Assembly: GCA_003563255.1 (NCBI GenBank)
Contig: PWSL01000228.1
Span: 1-6,512, forward strand
DNA: 6,512 nucleotides
From: Desulfonatronospira sp.
Lineage (GTDB): Bacteria > Desulfobacterota > Desulfovibrionia > Desulfovibrionales > Desulfonatronovibrionaceae
Reading direction: 5' to 3'
The position numbers and the translations under genes are program-made. Of the stretch, positions 1 to 4,857 are shown one piece after another; the first letter of the stretch is position 1; each line of letters begins with the position of its first letter. Below the pieces are notes generated by a model. It had not been told where the DNA came from and did not search any database. It saw only the letters and a program-made list of their open reading frames with translations.

Positions 1-13
1 AGTAGTCTTTTTC

Positions 14-30
14 TTAAAAAATAAGTGCGG
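14..30 (+). repeat. Truncated right end of the 80-nt hairpin element
   Basis: The sequence TTAAAAAATAAGTGCGG closely matches the right half of the hairpin cores at 4559-4638 and 4904-4983, just before their GGGG. It stops abruptly at position 30, so only a fragment remains in the window. The rest may have been lost or may be interrupted by the unrelated repeat that begins near 39. Confidence 0.55.
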
Positions 31-38
31 AACATTTA

Positions 39-90
39 CAGTGCCAAGCGCTGAACCCCCGTCATGGCTCAAATTTTTCTTGTTTTTTGT
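39..90 (+). repeat. Second interspersed repeat, 5'-truncated copy
   Basis: This segment aligns over about 50 nt with 4801-4850 (roughly 44 identities by eye, with a 2-nt length difference in the T-run). The shared blocks include GCGCTGAA, CATGG followed by TCAAATTTTTCT, and a terminal T-run ending in TTTTTTGT. A third copy lies inverted at 577-645. This copy lacks the GGGACAGTCCC palindrome that opens the other two. Confidence 0.75.
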
Positions 91-453
91 GACAGGGTTT
101 CAGGAGTAAGTCACTAACACATTCGGTCAGTTGAGATTCTTGTAACAGTTTAGCCATTTGCATGTGGCATGAGGACTGGCTCTCCCCGCACTTATTTATA
201 AAACCTGTCAATCATCCTTCAGAAAAAGTTTTGGGGGTGCCTGTCCCCTGCTTTCCTTAAAAAGGGCTAAACTGTTACAGATTCTTAAAAATGCAATAAA
301 TCCAGAGTGTTGTACGGAAACCTTTGATTGTTCTGTGAACAAAGACATAGAAAAAATAATCTGTTTAAAAAATTAAATTTTGTCAAGTTATTTCGTATTT
401 CAATTCAGGCCAGATAATTGTCAGTGACTTACTCCTGAAACCCTGCCTGTCAC
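89..453. repeat. 365-bp element bounded by 27-bp inverted repeats
   Basis: Positions 89-115 and the reverse complement of 423-453 are identical over 27 nt, apart from an extra CAGG in the right arm that looks like slippage. Each arm reads GTGACAGG inward to AGTAAGTCACT. The interior encodes no protein. It holds a complete hairpin element with its own nested arms (134-285), then AT-rich sequence. The size and terminal inverted repeats resemble a miniature inverted-repeat element (MITE). I see no clear target-site duplication. The right end merges into the small hairpin at 450-466. Confidence 0.65.
134..285 (-). repeat. 80-nt hairpin element, copy 1 (minus orientation) with flanking arms
   Basis: The core is at about 171-248 and is the reverse complement of the cores at 4559-4638 and 4904-4983. 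It shares the GGGGACAGGCACCCCC start, the loop CTGAAGGATGATTGACAGG and the GTGCGGGGAGAGCCAGTC end. This copy has decayed: where the others have CCCCCGCACTAA it has CCCCCAAAAC, which breaks part of the inner stem. The core is flanked by complementary arms at 134-155 and 265-285, which pair over about 20 nt with one small discontinuity. These arm sequences differ from those of the other copies. The whole unit lies inside the 89-453 element. Confidence 0.8.
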
Positions 454-466
454 GCATATGGCGTGA
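450..466. repeat. Small hairpin motif TCACGC(C)-NNN-GGCGTGA, copy 1
   Basis: TCACGCA-TAT-GGCGTGA is a 7-bp stem with a 3-nt loop and one A/G mismatch next to the loop. The same motif with perfect stems occurs at 1390-1406 and 5805-5821, each time with a different loop triplet. It overlaps the right end of the 89-453 element. It has no following T-run, so it is not a standard terminator. Confidence 0.6.
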
Positions 467-487
467 TTAAACAAATCCGAAGGATTT

Positions 488-578
488 CCTGCAAAGCAAG
501 GTTTAACTGGGCTTGCCCCGATAAACAATGCTGAATGCGTTCCTGCTTAGCAAAGTTTAACCGGAGTCACAATAAACA
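488..578 (+). repeat. Two imperfect direct repeats, 53-bp period
   Basis: The segments 488-528 and 541-578 align as tandem-like copies. Both begin TCCTGC, continue with an AGCAA(A/G)GTTTAAC block, and end in ATAAACAA. They differ by substitutions and by a 3-4 nt deletion in the second copy. There is no coding potential and the role is unknown. The second copy runs into the minus-strand repeat at 577-645. Confidence 0.5.
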
Positions 579-645
579 AGAAAAATTTCGAACAAAGACG
601 GGGCTCGAGCGCCTGGTACTGGGACTGTCACCGCTCAGAACCAAC
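577..645 (-). repeat. Second interspersed repeat, inverted full-length copy
   Basis: Read on the minus strand, this matches 4778-4850. It starts with TTGGTTCTGAGCG, continues with a degenerate palindrome (GTGACAGTCCC where the other copy has GGGACAGTCCC), then AGTACCAGGCGCT, and ends with GAAATTTTTCTTGTTT. The motif GAGCG pairs with CGCTC across the palindrome. In the 4778-4850 copy the equivalent bases are TAGCG and CGCTG, so the four AGCG/CGCT pairs are kept in both. Confidence 0.75.
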
Positions 646-706
646 CAGGTCAAAAGCAACCAGCTTTGCGAATGAGAGATGTCAGAAACCTATAATATGT
701 TGTCGC

Positions 707-718
707 AGGGACTGTCCT
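707..718. repeat. Degenerate GGGACTGTCC palindrome
   Basis: AGGGACTGTCCT has a GGAC/GTCC stem around a single central base. It is a weak member of the GGGGACWGTCCCC family that recurs at 752-766, 841-851, 1231-1243, 4791-4801 and 5790-5802. I see no complementary outer arms around this one. Confidence 0.5.
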
Positions 719-728
719 AATGAAGATA

Positions 729-798
729 ATAAAGGGATGCCGAAACAGGCCCGGGGACAGTCCCCGCGACCCCTTATCCGCACAAATACAAAAAGTAC
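729..798 (+). repeat. GGGGACAGTCCCCGCGA element, copy 1
   Basis: The perfect palindrome CGGGGACAGTCCCCG lies at 752-766, followed by CGA. Outer arms ATAAAGGG (729-736) and CCCCTTAT (770-777) are complementary apart from one mismatch. Downstream sequence to about 798 (GCACAAATACAAAA) aligns with that after the copy at 1231 (GCACAGGTACAAAA), so the repeated unit extends at least 45 nt beyond the start of the palindrome. A nominal ORF (720-962) runs through it, but its sequence is palindrome-derived and unlikely to be a protein. Confidence 0.65.
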
Positions 799-840
799 AG
801 ACGCGAAATTTTGTGAAGCTGCATAATCATTACTTACCCA

Positions 841-851
841 GGGACAGTCCC
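841..851. repeat. GGGACAGTCCC palindrome next to an inverted-repeat arm
   Basis: This is a perfect 5-bp palindrome around a central A. On the minus strand it follows the 863-899 arm after a short spacer. This is the same order as at 1201-1243, where the arm-like block is followed by GGGGACAGTCCCC. Confidence 0.55.
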
Positions 852-862
852 CAGGGCCTGGT

Positions 863-1156
863 GCCGGTAATCAACACCGAGGATCCCCTGAATGGTTACG
901 TTACCACGGAAACTGTCCTCGACTTCAGGACGGTCCCAAAACGGGTTTTCAGAAACGCGTGATGCTCCCGCTAAGAAAATAGTTTATTGTCCACCGCAGG
1001 GTTTGGTTGGTGCGAGCCAATAGTCCAACTGGAATTTTTTTTCATACGGAAAAGGTTTTACTACCTCAACAACTCCTTGTCAGCCATGCTCCATTTTAGT
1101 ACTGATTCTTCCTGACCTGGTAACTATTCAGAGGGTCCTCGGTGGTGATAACCGGC
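863..1156. repeat. 294-bp segment bounded by 36-bp imperfect inverted repeats
   Basis: The reverse complement of 863-899 aligns with 1121-1156 at about 31 of 36 positions. Shared blocks are ATTCAG, TCCTCGGTG and ACCGGC. A shorter third version lies at 1201-1229 on the plus strand (TAACCATTCAGGGGGAT ... ATACCGGC). The interior has no recognisable gene. It includes a small hairpin at 912-934 (ACTGTCCT / AGGACGGT, one wobble). The segment could be a decayed miniature element or two convergent insertions of one repeat. Confidence 0.6.
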
Positions 1157-1254
1157 CGGAATCCGCCCCCTGAAAGTTTACATGACTTGATTGACAAAAG
1201 TGTAACCATTCAGGGGGATGGATACCGGCAGGGGACAGTCCCCGCGACACTTTT
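1155..1254 (+). repeat. Nested hairpins with GGGGACAGTCCCCGCGA core, copy 2
   Basis: Two mutually exclusive folds are visible. In one, 1155-1182 pairs with 1201-1229 over nearly 28 nt (GCCGG-ATCC-CCCCTGAA-TTACA against its complement), leaving an 18-nt loop. In the other, AAAAGTGT (1196-1203) pairs perfectly with ACACTTTT (1247-1254), enclosing a CATTCAGGGGG block and the palindrome GGGGACAGTCCCC at 1231-1243. The second fold has the same architecture as the elements at 729-798 and 5777-5858. Confidence 0.7.
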
Positions 1255-1328
1255 CCTGCACAGGTACAAAACGTGTATCTGTTTAGCGCTTTTATTGACA
1301 CAGATAAAAGAGATTGAAGAAGCATGTT

Positions 1329-1424
1329 TTTTCCTTGCGGGAATAAGACCCCAGTTGAATCCTTTCAGAGCAGCTGTCGCTGCATTCAATCACGCCACAG
1401 GCGTGACAGGACCCGCAAGGAAAA
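1329..1424. repeat. Three-way-junction-like inverted repeat structure
   Basis: A perfect 13-bp outer stem (TTTTCCTTGCGGG at 1329-1341 with CCCGCAAGGAAAA at 1412-1424) encloses two inner hairpins. One is at 1355-1389: TTGAAT pairs with ATTCAA, stacked on GCAGC-TGTC-GCTGC, with a 9-nt one-sided bulge. The other is TCACGCC-ACA-GGCGTGA at 1390-1406. The two hairpins are directly adjacent. The fold is clear by eye. Whether it acts as RNA, as ssDNA or as part of a mobile element cannot be told from one copy. It lies about 165 nt upstream of the transporter start. Confidence 0.6.
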
Positions 1425-1456
1425 GGCATCAGCCGCTTGCGCGGCGGGGGATCACC

Positions 1457-1510
1457 GAACCAGGAACCAGGAACGAAGAACCAGGAACCAGGAACGAAGA
1501 ACCAGGAACC
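1457..1510 (+). repeat. 21-bp tandem repeat, about 2.6 copies
   Basis: The unit spans 1457-1477 and repeats exactly at 1478-1498, with a partial third unit at 1499-1510. Each unit is itself built from GAACCAG / GAAC sub-repeats. As 21 is a multiple of 3 it stays open in every frame, which explains the apparent reading frames through it on both strands. It is probably a variable-number repeat. It lies 79 nt upstream of the transporter start. Confidence 0.9.
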
Positions 1511-1561
1511 GATTTTTTGCGACCAACATGTTTGTTTGAAATTTGTGCAACGCGCTGACAG

Positions 1562-1620
1562 ATACAAATTCAACCGGCAGGATAATTTATGAGTGTACCA
1601 TACAAATTCAACCGCCAGGA
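1562..1620 (+). repeat. 21-nt direct repeat straddling the transporter start codon
   Basis: The segments 1562-1582 and 1600-1620 are identical except for one G/C change and are 38 nt apart. The first copy ends in AGGA (1579-1582), which serves as the ribosome binding site 6 nt before ATG 1589. The second copy lies in the coding region and encodes residues around YKFNRQE. The upstream copy therefore looks like a duplication of the early coding sequence that now supplies the leader, or the reverse. Confidence 0.85.
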
Positions 1621-2788
1621 ACTGGCCGGATCCCTGGGAGATCTGGGCGTGGTTCTGCCTCTGGGCATAGCCATGATTCTGGTCAACGGCCTGAACCCCC
1701 TGGGGCTTTTTTTCTCGGTGGGTCTGTTCTACTTGCTGTCCGGGATGTACTACCGTATTCCCGTGCCGGTGGAACCCATGAAGGTCATTGGCGCTTATGC
1801 CGTGGCCACGGGCATTACAGCCTCGGAAATCATGGCCTCTTCTCTGCTTATCGGAGTGCTTCTGCTCATAATCGCCCTTACCGGAGCCATGACCCTCATT
1901 GGCAGGTATACCCCCAAGGCGGTCGTCCGGGGAGTGCAGCTTTCCACCGGGCTTTTGCTCATGGCCGAGGGGGTGCGCTTCATGATCGGCACTTCCACCT
2001 TTCAAAAGATCCAGGAAGCAGCCGAGCCCTACCTGGTAATCCAGGACATCGGTCCTGTACCTTTCGGCCTTATCCTGGGTCTGGTGGGCGGGGTAGTCAC
2101 CCTGCTTCTTCTGGACAACAAAAAACTTCCTGCAGCCCTGGTGGTGGTCCTGGGGGGCATGCTGGTGGGTCTTTTGCTGGGCACCCGGGAGGGTCTGTCC
2201 CAGGTGTCTCTGGGAATCAACCTTCCGGAGTTCATGCCTTTCGGGTTTCCTTCGGGTGTGGACTTCTCCTTTGCCCTGCTGGTGCTGGTCCTGCCGCAGC
2301 TGCCCATGACCCTGGGCAATGCGGTCATCGCCAACGTGGATTTATCCAGGCAGTATTTCGGAGAGGCCGCCCACAGGGCAACCTATAAGGCCAACTGCAT
2401 CACCATGGCCCTGGCCAATTTCTTTTCCTTCTTCGTGGGCGGGATGCCCCTTTGTCACGGTGCAGGGGGGCTGGCCGCCCATTACCGCTTCGGGGCCAGG
2501 ACCCCGGGCTCCAACGTGATCATCGGAGCCATATTCATATTCCTGGCTGTGTTGCTCGGAGTGAACATCCTGGGCATTCTCTATCTCATCCCCATGGCCG
2601 TGCTGGGAGTGCTGCTTGTTTTTGCAGGCAGTCAACTGGCCTTGACCATAATGGATTTAAAGGAGCGCAAGGAATTTTTCGTTGTCTTCACCATCGTGGG
2701 CATCACCCTGGCCACCAATCTGGCAGCCGGGTTTATTGTGGGCATAATCGTGGCTTATATCCTCAAATCTGAAAAACTTTCCATATGA
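1589..2788 (+). CDS. MOT1-family molybdate/sulfate transporter
   Basis: This 399-residue, very hydrophobic inner-membrane protein is recognised by MOT1-family (MFS_MOT1, SulP-related) signatures. ELAGSLGDLGVVLPL is at 11-25, PVPVEPMKVIGA at 58-69, LPQLPMTLGNAV at 235-246, and MPLCHGAGGLAAHYRFGAR at 286-304. The two N-terminal blocks and their C-terminal counterparts reflect the internal two-fold repeat of the family. Late membrane segments are at about 308-328, 329-352 and 367-392. There is no C-terminal STAS domain, which separates it from classical SulP sulfate permeases. Characterised eukaryotic MOT1 proteins take up molybdate. In bacteria the substrate is usually given as molybdate or sulfate, and the sequence alone does not decide. 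The start is supported by AGGA 6 nt upstream and by the family N-terminus beginning right after it. It overlaps trmFO by 4 bp, so co-transcription is likely. Confidence 0.9.
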   Translation: MSVPYKFNRQELAGSLGDLGVVLPLGIAMILVNGLNPLGLFFSVGLFYLLSGMYYRIPVPVEPMKVIGAYAVATGITASEIMASSLLIGVLLLIIALTGAMTLIGRYTPKAVVRGVQLSTGLLLMAEGVRFMIGTSTFQKIQEAAEPYLVIQDIGPVPFGLILGLVGGVVTLLLLDNKKLPAALVVVLGGMLVGLLLGTREGLSQVSLGINLPEFMPFGFPSGVDFSFALLVLVLPQLPMTLGNAVIANVDLSRQYFGEAAHRATYKANCITMALANFFSFFVGGMPLCHGAGGLAAHYRFGARTPGSNVIIGAIFIFLAVLLGVNILGILYLIPMAVLGVLLVFAGSQLALTIMDLKERKEFFVVFTIVGITLATNLAAGFIVGIIVAYILKSEKLSI

Positions 2789-4122
2789 ATCAAAGCATTG
2801 CCATAATCGGTGGGGGGCTGGCCGGATGCGAGGCTGCTCTGCAGCTGGCCCGTCAGGGGGTATGGGTAACCATCTTCGAGATGAAGCCGCAAAAGTTTTC
2901 TCCGGCACATGAGAGCCCCTCTCTTGGAGAGCTGGTCTGTTCCAATTCGTTTCGCTCCATGGAAACGGTCACCGGGGTGGGTCTTTTGCAGCAGGAGATG
3001 CAGAAACTAGGCAGCCTGGTTATGGAGGCCGCCCTCAAGCACAGGGTGCCGGCGGGCAAGGCCCTTGCAGTGGACCGGGACAAATTTGCAAAGCACTTGA
3101 CCGGCAGGGTGGAAGAACATGATCTCATCCGCGTGCATAGGCGTGAAATCCAGGATCTGGATGCCCCGGAGCTTCAGGAATTTGATGCGGTTATCATTGC
3201 AGCGGGTCCTTTGATCAGCGATCCCCTGGCCCAAAGCCTGTTTCGGATTATCGGGGCTCGGGATCTGTATTTTTATGACGCTATTGCCCCCATAGTCAGC
3301 GCGGAATCCATTGATTATGACAAGACCTTCTGGGGTTCCAGGTACCGGCCCGCAGACGAAGATTATCTCAATTGCCCCATGAGTGAAGAGGAGTATTACC
3401 GGTTTTACCATGAACTGGTTGGTGCGGAAAAAGTCCCGGCCCGGGACTTTGAAGACGAGAAACATTTCCAGGGATGCATGCCCATCGAGGCCATGGCTGA
3501 AAAAGGAGAGCTGACCATGGCCTATGGTCCGCTCAAGCCGGTGGGCCTGGTGGACCCCAAAACAGGGGAGCAGCCATTTGCCGTGGTGCAGCTGAGGGCT
3601 GAAAACCTTGAAAAGACCGCCTTCAACCTGGTGGGATTTCAGACCCGGCTGAAGCTCGGAGAGCAAAAAAGGGTCTTCAGCATGATACCCGGTCTGGATA
3701 ATGCCGAATTTTTGCGACTGGGCAGCATGCACAGGAATACTTTTGTCAATGCCCCCCAGGTATTAACCGAAAAGCTTGAACTCAAGGCCAGGGCAGGGGT
3801 TTACCTGGCCGGGCAGATAAGCGGGGTAGAGGGGTACCTGGAATCCGCAGCCTGCGGGCTGTGGCTGGGACTGCGCCTGGGCCTGGAATACAAAGGAATC
3901 AATCCGCCCAGACCGCCGGGGGACACGACCCTGGGGGCGCTTATGAATCATCTTCAAAGCGATGCCAGGTATTTTCAGCCCAGCAATATTCATTTCGGGC
4001 TGTTCCCGCCTCTGAAAGCCAGGGCAAAAAAGGCCAGACGCAAGGAACTTCATGCCCAGAGAGCCCTGGAAAGCTTTGAGAAATGGCTGTCTGAGATCGT
4101 GGCTATCCAGCAATCCACTTGA
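2785..4122 (+). CDS. trmFO: Methylenetetrahydrofolate-tRNA-(uracil-54-C5)-methyltransferase (FADH2-oxidising) TrmFO
   Basis: TrmFO is a cytoplasmic flavoenzyme. It makes 5-methyluridine at position 54 of the tRNA T-loop, with methylenetetrahydrofolate as carbon donor and FADH2 as reductant, replacing the SAM-dependent TrmA. The product has 445 residues, close to the usual 435-450. Residues 7-18 (IIGGGLAGCEAA) form the dinucleotide-binding glycine motif and E32 ends the second beta strand. The HESPSLGELVCSNSFRS block contains C52, and HFQGCMPIEAMAEKG contains C231. These correspond to the two functional cysteines described in Bacillus subtilis TrmFO (C53 and C226). TMAYGPLKPVGL, GQISGVEGYLESAACG and NIHFGLFPPL are also family blocks. 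The start lies in an ATGA overlap with the transporter stop and has no evident Shine-Dalgarno sequence, so translation is probably coupled. The last 20 bp overlap the convergent yjbQ gene. All key residues are present. Confidence 0.97.
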   Translation: MNQSIAIIGGGLAGCEAALQLARQGVWVTIFEMKPQKFSPAHESPSLGELVCSNSFRSMETVTGVGLLQQEMQKLGSLVMEAALKHRVPAGKALAVDRDKFAKHLTGRVEEHDLIRVHRREIQDLDAPELQEFDAVIIAAGPLISDPLAQSLFRIIGARDLYFYDAIAPIVSAESIDYDKTFWGSRYRPADEDYLNCPMSEEEYYRFYHELVGAEKVPARDFEDEKHFQGCMPIEAMAEKGELTMAYGPLKPVGLVDPKTGEQPFAVVQLRAENLEKTAFNLVGFQTRLKLGEQKRVFSMIPGLDNAEFLRLGSMHRNTFVNAPQVLTEKLELKARAGVYLAGQISGVEGYLESAACGLWLGLRLGLEYKGINPPRPPGDTTLGALMNHLQSDARYFQPSNIHFGLFPPLKARAKKARRKELHAQRALESFEKWLSEIVAIQQST

Positions 4123-4498
4123 CCCAGATCTTTCTGGACCTGGGGCCGTCGAACTCGGTAAAGAAGATTTTCTGCCAGGTGCCCAGCATGAGCCTGCCGT
4201 TGTCCACGATGACCTGTAGCGATGGTCCCATGAGGCTGGTCTTGATGTGGGCGTCACTGTTGCCTTCGGTGTGCTGGTAGTCCCCGCTGCGGGGAATGAG
4301 TCGCTCCAGGTATACCAGGATGTCCCGGACCACAGAAGGGTCGGCCCCTTCGTTTATGGTCAAGGCGGCCGTTGTGTGGGAAGAATAAAGGGTCAACACT
4401 CCGTTTTGCAATTTGTTTGAGGACAGGTAATCCTGTACCTCACGGGTAATGTCCAGAAATTGCTCTCTCTTGGTGGTCTTGACCTTGAGGGAATCCAT
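4103..4498 (-). CDS. yjbQ: YjbQ / UPF0047 family protein (secondary thiamine-phosphate synthase type)
   Basis: This is a 131-residue single-domain protein of the usual length for UPF0047. The family signatures are intact: YSSHTTAALTINEGADPSV at 38-56, with H41, T42, T43, N49 and E50, then HTEGNSDAHIKTSLMG at 76-91, with H76, E78, N80, D82 and H84, then GRLMLGTWQKIFFTEFDGPR at 101-120. Escherichia coli YjbQ has weak thiamine-phosphate synthase activity and members are trimeric. The true physiological role is unsettled, so the annotated enzyme name should be read cautiously. The start is fixed by GGAGG (minus strand, 4505-4509), 6 nt before the ATG. The gene converges on trmFO with a 20-bp overlap of coding ends and no room for a separate terminator. 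Its upstream region contains a hairpin element. Confidence 0.95.
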   Translation of the reverse strand: MDSLKVKTTKREQFLDITREVQDYLSSNKLQNGVLTLYSSHTTAALTINEGADPSVVRDILVYLERLIPRSGDYQHTEGNSDAHIKTSLMGPSLQVIVDNGRLMLGTWQKIFFTEFDGPRSRKIWVKWIAG

Positions 4499-4504
4499 AT
4501 TATA

Positions 4505-4524
4505 CCTCCAGGGTTACTATTATA
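4505..4524 (-). promoter_or_regulatory. Ribosome binding site and -10 box of yjbQ
   Basis: On the minus strand, TATAAT at 4519-4524 is a perfect sigma-70 -10 hexamer. It is followed by GGAGG at 4505-4509, and the ATG begins 6 nt later. The implied leader is very short. I do not find a good -35 hexamer 16-18 nt upstream, since that position (about 4541-4547) reads roughly CGCTCA. The promoter call is therefore tentative while the RBS is solid. The -10 box touches the left arm of the hairpin element at 4524-4662. Confidence 0.45.
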
Positions 4525-4662
4525 GCGACACTTTGTATAAATGAGCGCCTCGGCAACCGGGGACAGGCACCCCCGCACTAATTTTTCTGAAGGATGTTTG
4601 ACGGCATTTTAAAAATAAGTGCGGGGGAGCCAGTCCCCTTCCAGCTTAAATAAAGTGTCGCT
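4524..4662 (+). repeat. 80-nt hairpin element, copy 2, with flanking arms
   Basis: The core at 4559-4638 folds into a long imperfect hairpin. GGGGACAGGC and CCCCGCACT on the left pair with AGTGCGGGG and GCCAGTCCCC on the right. TTTTT/AAAAA continues the stem around a loop containing CTGAAGGATG. The core is bracketed by an 11-bp perfect inverted pair, AGCGACACTTT (4524-4534) and AAAGTGTCGCT (4652-4662). The core is nearly identical to 4904-4983, but the arms differ. A small perfect hairpin TGTAGT-GCT-ACTACA follows at 4662-4676. Confidence 0.85.
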
Positions 4663-4676
4663 GTAGTGCTACTACA

Positions 4677-4777
4677 ACGAAATATTTAAACTATGTATCT
4701 GCTCAGCGCTTTAAATGTGGCATGGCTTCCAGCCCGTCTACGGCTCGTAAGTCCCGTGTCTGCGGGCACAGCCCGCG
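4677..4777. repeat. Small hairpins between the repeat elements
   Basis: No gene is visible in this stretch. A TATCTGCTCAGCGCTTT block (4696-4712) resembles TATCTGTTTAGCGCTTT near 1275-1291 and TATCTGCTTAGC near 4850-4861, so it is another recurrent fragment. A perfect 6-bp hairpin GCGGGC-ACA-GCCCGC lies at 4762-4776. A weaker one, AGCC...GGCT, lies at about 4732-4746. Both are immediately upstream of the second interspersed repeat. Confidence 0.5.
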
Positions 4778-4850
4778 TTGGTTCTTAGCGGGGACAGTCC
4801 CAGTACCAGGCGCTGAAACCCCGCCATGGTTCAAATTTTTCTTTTTTTGT
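4778..4850 (+). repeat. Second interspersed repeat, full-length copy
   Basis: This copy starts TTGGTTCTTAGCG, contains the palindrome GGGACAGTCCC (4791-4801), then AGTACCAGGCGCTGAAACCCC and CATGG, and ends in an A/T-rich TCAAATTTTTC plus T-run. It matches 577-645 (inverted) along its length and 39-90 over its last 50 nt. GGTT..TAGCG can pair with CGCT..AACC around the palindrome. It abuts the left arm of the next hairpin element. Confidence 0.8.
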
Positions 4851-4857
4851 ATCTGCT

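Larger units (their letters stand above)
1..1588. other. Gene-free repeat mosaic upstream of the transporter gene
   Basis: I see no credible gene here. The open frames present are short, rich in Arg/Pro/Gly from GC-rich palindromes, cross repeats and match no family I recognise. The stretch is made of repeats described separately: a truncated 80-nt element and a second repeat at 14-90, a 365-bp inverted-repeat element (89-453), direct repeats (488-578), a minus-strand copy of the second repeat (577-645), GGGGACAGTCCCC palindromes (707-851 and 1231-1243), an inverted-repeat pair (863-899 and 1121-1156), a branched fold (1329-1424) and a tandem repeat (1457-1510). The AT-rich parts 286-422 and 960-1120 contain nothing I can name. 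Confidence 0.8.

Noticed and set aside
691..696. TATAAT as a promoter in the repeat mosaic
   Set aside because: No matching -35 hexamer lies at the right distance and no credible gene follows.
720..962. 80-residue open frame on the plus strand
   Set aside because: It is built across GGGGACAGTCCCC palindromes, lacks a ribosome binding site and recognisable motifs, and looks like a by-product of repeats.
999..1060. Possible fourth copy of the second interspersed repeat (TTTGGTTGGTGCGAGCC ... T-run)
   Set aside because: The similarity is limited to short GGTTGG-like and A/T-rich words and is too weak to separate from chance by eye.
1329..1424. tRNA-like cloverleaf
   Set aside because: The stem lengths, the lack of T-loop and anticodon-stem features, and the 9-nt bulge do not fit a tRNA.
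1457..1510. CRISPR array
   Set aside because: The units are contiguous with no spacers and have short internal sub-repeats. This is a simple tandem repeat.
1142..1558. 138-residue plus-strand frame and the overlapping minus-strand frame 1292-2005
   Set aside because: Both run through the tandem repeat and inverted repeats, and the minus-strand frame also shadows the transporter gene. Their composition is low complexity and no family match is apparent.
1536..1566. TTGAAA ... GATACA as a sigma-70 promoter for the transporter
   Set aside because: The spacing is about 19 nt and the -10 match is poor, too weak to list as a promoter.
1543..2388. 281-residue Gly/Ser/His-rich frame overlapping the transporter
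   Set aside because: It is an out-of-frame shadow of the membrane protein at 1589-2788, whose family motifs are unmistakable.
3007..3732. 241-residue minus-strand frame inside trmFO
   Set aside because: It is antisense to a well-conserved enzyme gene, with no start signal and no recognisable domain.
4126..4139. CCAGA...TCTGG hairpin as terminator between trmFO and yjbQ
   Set aside because: It lies within the yjbQ coding end, has no T-run in either direction, and encodes conserved residues, so the pairing is probably incidental.
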